Shown in pieces: positions 5,865 through 9,097 of a stretch of 9,097 nt of DNA; the stretch's first letter is position 1, and each line of letters begins with the position of its first letter. Origin of the DNA: Pseudomonadales bacterium. GTDB taxonomy: Bacteria; Pseudomonadota; Gammaproteobacteria; Pseudomonadales; UBA3067. The stretch lies in the NCBI GenBank assembly GCA_016763235.1, contig JAESUE010000403.1, forward strand, positions 1 to 9,097, in the 5' to 3' direction. A program made the position numbers and the translations under genes. The notes under the pieces were generated by a model, which made no database searches, was not told the DNA's origin, and saw only the letters and a program-made list of their open reading frames with translations.

Positions 5865-7460
5865 TTAAGCACTCGCTTGCTGATACGCCAGGTATTCCTC
5901 ATAGTTACCTTGATAATCAACAAGCTGATGGTCTTTTATTTCGACAATACGCGTTGCAAGGGAGGAGACAAATTCACGATCGTGACTCACAAAAATCAGT
6001 GTGCCTTCGTAATGGTCAAGGGCTAAATTCAGCGCTTCAATGCTTTCCATATCTAGGTGATTGGTAGGCTCATCCATAATCAATATATTCGGGCTCATCA
6101 TCATAAGTTTACCGAATAACAAGCGATTCTTTTCACCCCCCGAGCATACACTGGCTTTTTTCTTAAAATCATCTGAAGAAAATAACAAACGCCCCAAGGT
6201 TGACCGAACGATCTGCTCATCATGCTTGGGTTTTCGCCACTGGCTCATCCAGTCAAATATGCTCATATCGCATTGAAATTCAGCACCACTGTCTTGCGGG
6301 CAGTAACCTATATGAGCATTTTCAGACCATTTTATTTCACCTGTATTGGGTGATAACTCGTTAATAAGACAGCGTAGAAAAGTTGTTTTACCTGCCCCAT
6401 TTTCCCCAATAACCGCAAGCCTAGTTCCTGCATCCAGAATCAACGAGCCATCTCCAAAGAGCTCTCCACCATCAAACCCGTGCCCCAAAGCCTCAACCGT
6501 TAAGGCTTGGCGGTGGAGCTTTTTTTCCTGGCTGAAACGAATAAAGGGCGTTGCGCGACTGGATGGCTTGATATCTTCTAAGGTGATCTTTTCGATTCTC
6601 TTGGCGCGAGATGTTGCCTGCTTTGCTTTGGATGCATTTGCCGAAAAACGACTGACAAATTGTTGCAGCTCTGCAATTTGCGCAGACTTTTTTGCATTTT
6701 CATTATGCAAAAGTTCTCGCGCTTGGGTAGCAGCGGTCATAAATTCATCATAATTACCGGGGTAAACCCTCAGCTCGCCATAATCAATATCGGCCATATG
6801 CGTGCATACGGCATTTAAGAAATGGCGATCATGGGAAATAATAACCATGGTGCTATCACGCGCATTCAGCACTGACTCCAGCCAGCGAATCGTATTGATG
6901 TCGAGGTTATTCGTTGGCTCATCCAGCAGTAATATATCGGGTTCTGAAAATAAGGCTTGAGCAAGTAAAACGCGCAATTTCCAACCTGGTGCCACGCTGC
7001 TCATTAAACCCTCGTGCAGATCTTCGGCGATACCTGCCGACAGCAGTATTTCACCGGCACGACTTTCTGCACTGTACCCATCCATTTCTGCAAATTCAGA
7101 TTCGAGGTCAGCGGCTCGCATTCCGTCTTCTTCCGTCATTTCAGCTGAAGCGTAAATCGCATCCCTTTCTTCCTTCACTTTCCAAAGGTCTTCGTGCCCC
7201 ATAATGACCGTGTCAATCACAGAAAGTTCTTCAAACGCAAATTGATCCTGACTCAGCTTCCCAACACGGGTATTCGGCTGAATTGATACGTTGCCACCGG
7301 TTGGCGTTAGCTCGCCGGTGAGAATTTTCATAAAGGTCGATTTGCCGCAACCATTAGCACCGATCAAACCGTAACGATGGCCTCCGCCGAATTTGACGGA
7401 GATATTTTCAAACAATGGCTTGGCGCCAAATTGCATGGTGATATTTGCAGTGGAGATCAC
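5865..7460 (-). CDS. ybiT: ABC-F family ATPase, YbiT type
   Basis: ABC-F proteins are soluble twin-ATPase factors that bind the ribosomal E site and adjust stalled or P-site tRNA complexes; they are not transporters. At 531 residues this matches E. coli YbiT (about 530), and long stretches agree with it as I recall it, for example TMQFGAKPLFENISVKFGGG (8-27) and QIAELQQFVSRFSANASK (261-278). Domain 1 has Walker A GANGCGKST (34-42) and Walker B ILLLDEPTNNLD (176-187, Glu181), with SHDR at 209-212. An arm insertion lies at about 88-130 and the charged interdomain tRNA-contacting linker at about 243-305. Domain 2 has GENGAGKTT (352-360), signature CSGGEKNR (439-446), ILIMDEPTNHLD (459-470, Glu464) and SHDR (492-495). 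The first signature is replaced by VAPGWKLR, as in the family. The start is GTG at 7460 with AGGAA upstream; an in-frame TAG blocks longer starts. Confidence 0.96.
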   Translation of the reverse strand: MISTANITMQFGAKPLFENISVKFGGGHRYGLIGANGCGKSTFMKILTGELTPTGGNVSIQPNTRVGKLSQDQFAFEELSVIDTVIMGHEDLWKVKEERDAIYASAEMTEEDGMRAADLESEFAEMDGYSAESRAGEILLSAGIAEDLHEGLMSSVAPGWKLRVLLAQALFSEPDILLLDEPTNNLDINTIRWLESVLNARDSTMVIISHDRHFLNAVCTHMADIDYGELRVYPGNYDEFMTAATQARELLHNENAKKSAQIAELQQFVSRFSANASKAKQATSRAKRIEKITLEDIKPSSRATPFIRFSQEKKLHRQALTVEALGHGFDGGELFGDGSLILDAGTRLAVIGENGAGKTTFLRCLINELSPNTGEIKWSENAHIGYCPQDSGAEFQCDMSIFDWMSQWRKPKHDEQIVRSTLGRLLFSSDDFKKKASVCSGGEKNRLLFGKLMMMSPNILIMDEPTNHLDMESIEALNLALDHYEGTLIFVSHDREFVSSLATRIVEIKDHQLVDYQGNYEEYLAYQQASA

Positions 7461-7512
7461 GAGAAGTTCCTAGCTAGGGCAAACCCTAAAAAAGCGAAAT
7501 GGGAGGGCGCGT

Positions 7513-7541
7513 ACTATAAGGATTTGTTGATGCTAGGTCGA
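7513..7541 (-). promoter_or_regulatory. Candidate sigma-70 promoter of ybiT
   Basis: On the minus strand TCGACC (7541-7536) and TATAGT (7518-7513) are separated by exactly 17 bases. They match TTGACA at four of six and TATAAT at five of six positions. Transcription would begin near 7506, giving a 5' leader of about 45 bases that includes a small TAGGG/CCCTA hairpin (about 7472-7485). The promoter sits just after the terminator of the upstream kinase gene, so ybiT is probably an independent unit. Confidence 0.5.
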
Positions 7542-7553
7542 GCATTCGCGCTC

Positions 7554-7587
7554 AAAAAACAACCAGACACTGACGACAATGCCGGTT
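7554..7587 (-). terminator. Rho-independent terminator of the hybrid kinase gene
   Basis: The RNA AACCGG (7587-7582) plus CATTG (7581-7577) pairs with CAGTG (7572-7568) and CTGGTT (7566-7561) around a TCGT loop, with one bulged base at 7567 and two G-U pairs. A G and then six T (7559-7554) follow. The stem starts at the first base pair of the stop codon (TAA, 7589-7587), so termination is immediate after the reading frame. Confidence 0.8.
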
Positions 7588-9097
7588 TATTTGTTGGTTT
7601 TGATCTTTTTTAAGTCGTCAGCCTGAGGGGAACTCTTTTCGTGGGTATTAATAACAGCCGCCCGAGTAACTTCTTTACCGAGCCAGCGCCTCAACTTCAC
7701 ATCCAGCGCAGCTGCTGAAACCGGCTTAGCAAGGTAGTCATCCATACCGGCTGCGAGACACCGCTGCTCTTCCCCTTCAAAGGTATTAGCCGTCATAGCT
7801 ATTACAGAGATATGACGATCACTGCCATGCTCTCTCTTGCGGATTTCACTCGCGGCCATATAGCCGTCCATGACAGGCATAATGCAGTCCATAAGCACTA
7901 AGTCAAAATGACGCTCTTCAAGCATTCCCAAAGCTTCACTGCCGTTGGAGACCACGGTGACATCATGCCCTAGTTTTTTGATCATTCCTTTGGCCACCAT
8001 CTGGTTTATATTATTATCTTCCACCAACAAAATGAAATACCCACTGTCACCACTTTCCTTTTCTGGGAATTTAGTAATCGAAGCACTTTTTTCCCGCTCT
8101 ATATTCCATGCAGTAAGAATGCTCTCATACAGGCTCTTTTTAAACACGGGCTTGGTCAGAAAGGAAATTTCTGGGTATTTACGGCCATGCTCAACGGTTT
8201 CAACCATCCCCCTCTGCGCCAGAGAGGTTAATATTATTTGCGGCGTATTACCGTAACCCGAACTATTGACAAGATTTTTGGATAGAACTAAAGACTGCGC
8301 GCTGCCTAACTGCATATTTAAAATAATCAGGTCGTAGCTTGAACTCTCTATACTATCAAGCTCATCAACTTCTTCCATTTCATCAAGGCTCATACCCCAC
8401 TCTTTTACTTCAACTTGAAAAAAATGGCTCATTCCTTTTGTTGCGCCTAATAAAAGAATCCGCTTGTTTTCCATACAGGCGTGCGCCTGCAACCCTTCTT
8501 TCTGCTGGGTGGATATTTTTATCGGCACGGCAAACCAGAATGTACTGCCGTTTTTTTCTTTACTAAAAACGCCAATTTCCCCACCCATGCTTGCCACTAA
8601 ACCATGGCAGACAGCCAAGCCTAAGCCAGTGCCATTTATACTGCCGTCTTTTTGTAATCTATTAAAAGCTTGGAATATTTGCTCTTGGTCAGGCAGGGAT
8701 AAACCAGGGCCATCATCACGGACGTGCACCCTCAATATACCTTGCCCAGGCTGAGGGAAGGTCATATATACTTCAATAATCACCTCGCCTTCATCTGAAT
8801 ATTTAATGGCATTAGAAACAAGATTTACGATTATTTGCTTTAAACGCTTTGAATCACCTTTTACTCTAAGTGGTATATGAGGTTCACACACATAGCTCAA
8901 CTCCAGACCTTTTTCATGTGCAACTGGGCCGAGCATTTCAACACAATCACGAATAGTATGACGAACATTAAAAAAATGACTTTCCAAATAAATAGCACCC
9001 GATGATATTTTTGAAAAATCCAGAATATCATCAATCAAATCCAGCAAGGATTCAGAGGCACTACTGGCCACTGTTTGATATTCACGCTGCGTTTTGG
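7587..9097 (-). CDS. Hybrid sensor histidine kinase/response regulator, N-terminus beyond right window edge
   Basis: The frame is open to the right edge, leaving 502 visible residues (numbered here from codon 9095-9093). It opens inside the HisKA dimerisation helix: TQREYQTVASSASESLLDLI (2-21) then DDILDFSKISSG. The phospho-accepting His and any sensor domains lie off the window. The ATPase domain is complete: N box NLVSNAIKY (91-99), G1 DDGPGL (127-132), F box IFQAFNRL (140-147), G2 GTGLGL (155-160). A first receiver-like domain follows (about 211-328), with Asn260 where the phospho-Asp should be and no acidic pair after its first strand. The second receiver (about 354-473) is canonical: EDNN (359-362), phospho-Asp403 in MDCIMPVMDG, Thr435 and Lys457. 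There is no HPt domain; the final 30 residues are a hydrophilic tail. A GTG at 9071 is internal to HisKA and is not the start. The signal and target are unknown. Confidence 0.95.
   Translation of the reverse strand, partial: KTQREYQTVASSASESLLDLIDDILDFSKISSGAIYLESHFFNVRHTIRDCVEMLGPVAHEKGLELSYVCEPHIPLRVKGDSKRLKQIIVNLVSNAIKYSDEGEVIIEVYMTFPQPGQGILRVHVRDDGPGLSLPDQEQIFQAFNRLQKDGSINGTGLGLAVCHGLVASMGGEIGVFSKEKNGSTFWFAVPIKISTQQKEGLQAHACMENKRILLLGATKGMSHFFQVEVKEWGMSLDEMEEVDELDSIESSSYDLIILNMQLGSAQSLVLSKNLVNSSGYGNTPQIILTSLAQRGMVETVEHGRKYPEISFLTKPVFKKSLYESILTAWNIEREKSASITKFPEKESGDSGYFILLVEDNNINQMVAKGMIKKLGHDVTVVSNGSEALGMLEERHFDLVLMDCIMPVMDGYMAASEIRKREHGSDRHISVIAMTANTFEGEEQRCLAAGMDDYLAKPVSAAALDVKLRRWLGKEVTRAAVINTHEKSSPQADDLKKIKTNK

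Noticed and set aside
5865..7460. Missing LSGGQ signature in the first ATPase domain of the ABC-F protein, as a sign of damage
   Set aside because: The E. coli YbiT protein has the same VAPGWKLR replacement as I recall it, so it is a family trait.
5865..7460. ABC-F protein as an antibiotic resistance determinant
   Set aside because: The sequence follows the housekeeping YbiT subgroup, not the resistance subgroups, and there is no drug-sensing leader peptide visible before it.
9069..9071. GTG at 9071 as the kinase start codon
   Set aside because: In-frame upstream codons encode TQREYQT, a typical continuation of the HisKA helix, so the gene extends past the window edge.

Overview
The window looks like chromosomal core DNA from a gammaproteobacterium. 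The evidence is the gene order rpsF-priB-rpsR-(DUF2232-type membrane protein)-rplI-dnaB-alr, a primosomal PriB, and a YbiT-type ABC-F ATPase that closely resembles the enterobacterial protein. A marine Cellvibrionales or Alteromonadales-like source fits the gene order and the moderate GC content, but that is inference. Every convincing gene lies on the minus strand, so transcription runs from the right edge to the left edge.

From right to left: (1) 9097-7587 is the C-terminal part of a hybrid sensor histidine kinase whose N-terminus is outside the window. It has a full ATPase domain, a first receiver that lacks the phospho-acceptor Asp, and a canonical second receiver. A strong intrinsic terminator overlaps its stop codon. 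(2) 7460-5865 is ybiT, with its own plausible sigma-70 promoter. (3) 5864-5374 is a 491-base gene-free stretch. It holds a weak terminator, a REP-like hairpin, a perfect 16-base palindrome, other inverted repeats and the leader of the ribosomal operon. (4) 5373-2965 is the operon rpsF, priB, rpsR, a DUF2232-type membrane protein gene and rplI, closed by a long GC-rich terminator. (5) 2964-2658 is an intergenic stretch ending in an unusual G9 tract directly before a small gene. (6) 2657-2352 encodes an unrecognised 101-residue protein with two membrane segments. (7) 2264-882 is dnaB. (8) 852-1 is alr, which starts at GTG and is cut by the left edge.

The genes cover translation (S6, S18, L9, and YbiT acting on the ribosome), replication (the DnaB helicase and the PriB restart factor), cell-wall precursor supply (alanine racemase) and signalling (the hybrid kinase). 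I saw no phage, CRISPR, toxin-antitoxin or defence genes and found no evidence for a new multi-gene system. The points most worth a second look are the G9 tract before the small membrane-protein gene, that gene itself, the structured rpsF upstream region, and the pseudo-receiver in the kinase.
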